From contig OY754466.1 in NCBI GenBank assembly GCA_963575645.1, positions 41,076,001 to 41,140,000 of the forward strand: a stretch of DNA of 64,000 nucleotides. The letters are read 5' to 3'. Shown here piece after piece: positions 63,720 through 64,000 of the stretch (positions are counted from its first letter, which is position 1; every line of letters starts with the position of its first letter). Below the pieces are notes generated by a model, which searched no databases, was not told where the DNA came from, and saw only the letters and a list, made by a program, of their open reading frames with translations. The position numbers were made by a program, and so were the translations under genes. The DNA is from Xanthostigma xanthostigma (Eukaryota; Arthropoda; Insecta; Raphidioptera; Raphidiidae).

Positions 63720-64000
63720 GTAAGTCTAGTATGAAATAATTGAATTTAAAAAAAACACGCTTTTATAGCAATTTACACTATAAAGTAAAAAATAATTTTT
63801 AAATATAAAGATTTTTTTCAACAGCGATATGACGTACCCTCAACTCGATATTATTTAATTTTTTAAATAATCCATTCTTATCCTATCGCTCTTAAACAAT
63901 ATCATCGGAGGAGCTGTAATCGTTTTAAGGAGAAGGGAAAGGATTTGAAATGAAAAGAGTAGATATCTTATGCTCCGAATGAAATAATTTTGTGTAAAAA
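63720..64000 (+). other. krz: Start of krz intron 4
   Basis: GTAAGT donor. AACACGCTTTTATAGCAATTTACACTATAAAGTAAAAAATAATT at 63755 resembles the arm of the MITE at 23296. No exon is seen before the window end. Confidence 0.7.

Overview
This window is a stretch of eukaryotic, almost certainly insect, nuclear DNA. It holds part of one protein-coding gene on the + strand and a very dense population of transposable elements. The gene is a non-visual arrestin, the kurtz / beta-arrestin type (krz). Four coding exons can be read: 477-715 (N-terminal low-complexity segment, weaker call), 43269-43433, 47351-47468 and 63572-63719 (arrestin N-domain). Every junction has GT...AG borders and compatible phases (2, 2, 0, 1), so they join into one open frame of about 224 residues. 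The rest of the arrestin lies downstream of the window. Introns measure about 42.6, 3.9 and 16.1 kb, so about 99% of the window is intron.

Organism: the arrestin sequence, the AT-rich large introns and the repeat families fit an arthropod. Several repeats (the GGCGGCCATTTTGAAATTCGCC / 'gggtacggaaccct' repeat at 2395-2735 and the 'ccgacttcaa...aggaggaggttct' repeat at 30713 and 41430) resemble repeats I associate with lepidopteran genomes, but I cannot fix the order from sequence alone.

Intron 1 (716-43268) is a mosaic of nested mobile DNA: TA-flanked Tc/mariner/pogo-like elements, hAT-like MITEs with exact 8-bp target duplications, TTAA-flanked palindromic elements, Helitron-like elements ending in a hairpin plus CTAG, two minus-strand LINE 3' ends, tRNA-derived sequences, a 26-bp minisatellite and many near-perfect inverted repeats, the largest about 2 kb (13119-15094). 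Intron 2 (43434-47350) has a mariner-type MITE 42 bp after the exon donor, a Tigger/pogo element with a broken transposase, and a tRNA-derived SINE. A hAT-like end sits just upstream of the next acceptor. Intron 3 (47469-63571) repeats the same themes, including a Penelope-type hammerhead ribozyme fossil inside a Helitron and a SINE with a 13-bp target duplication.

No prokaryotic genes, CRISPR arrays or intact transposase genes were seen, and nothing suggests a second cellular gene nested in the introns. The most interesting signals are two Helitron copies that carry a tRNA-Lys-like module at the same internal place, a palindromic element carrying a piece of a KRBA2/integrase-like ORF, hammerhead-type motifs, several natural empty-site comparisons, and a load of long inverted repeats in an intron that must be transcribed.
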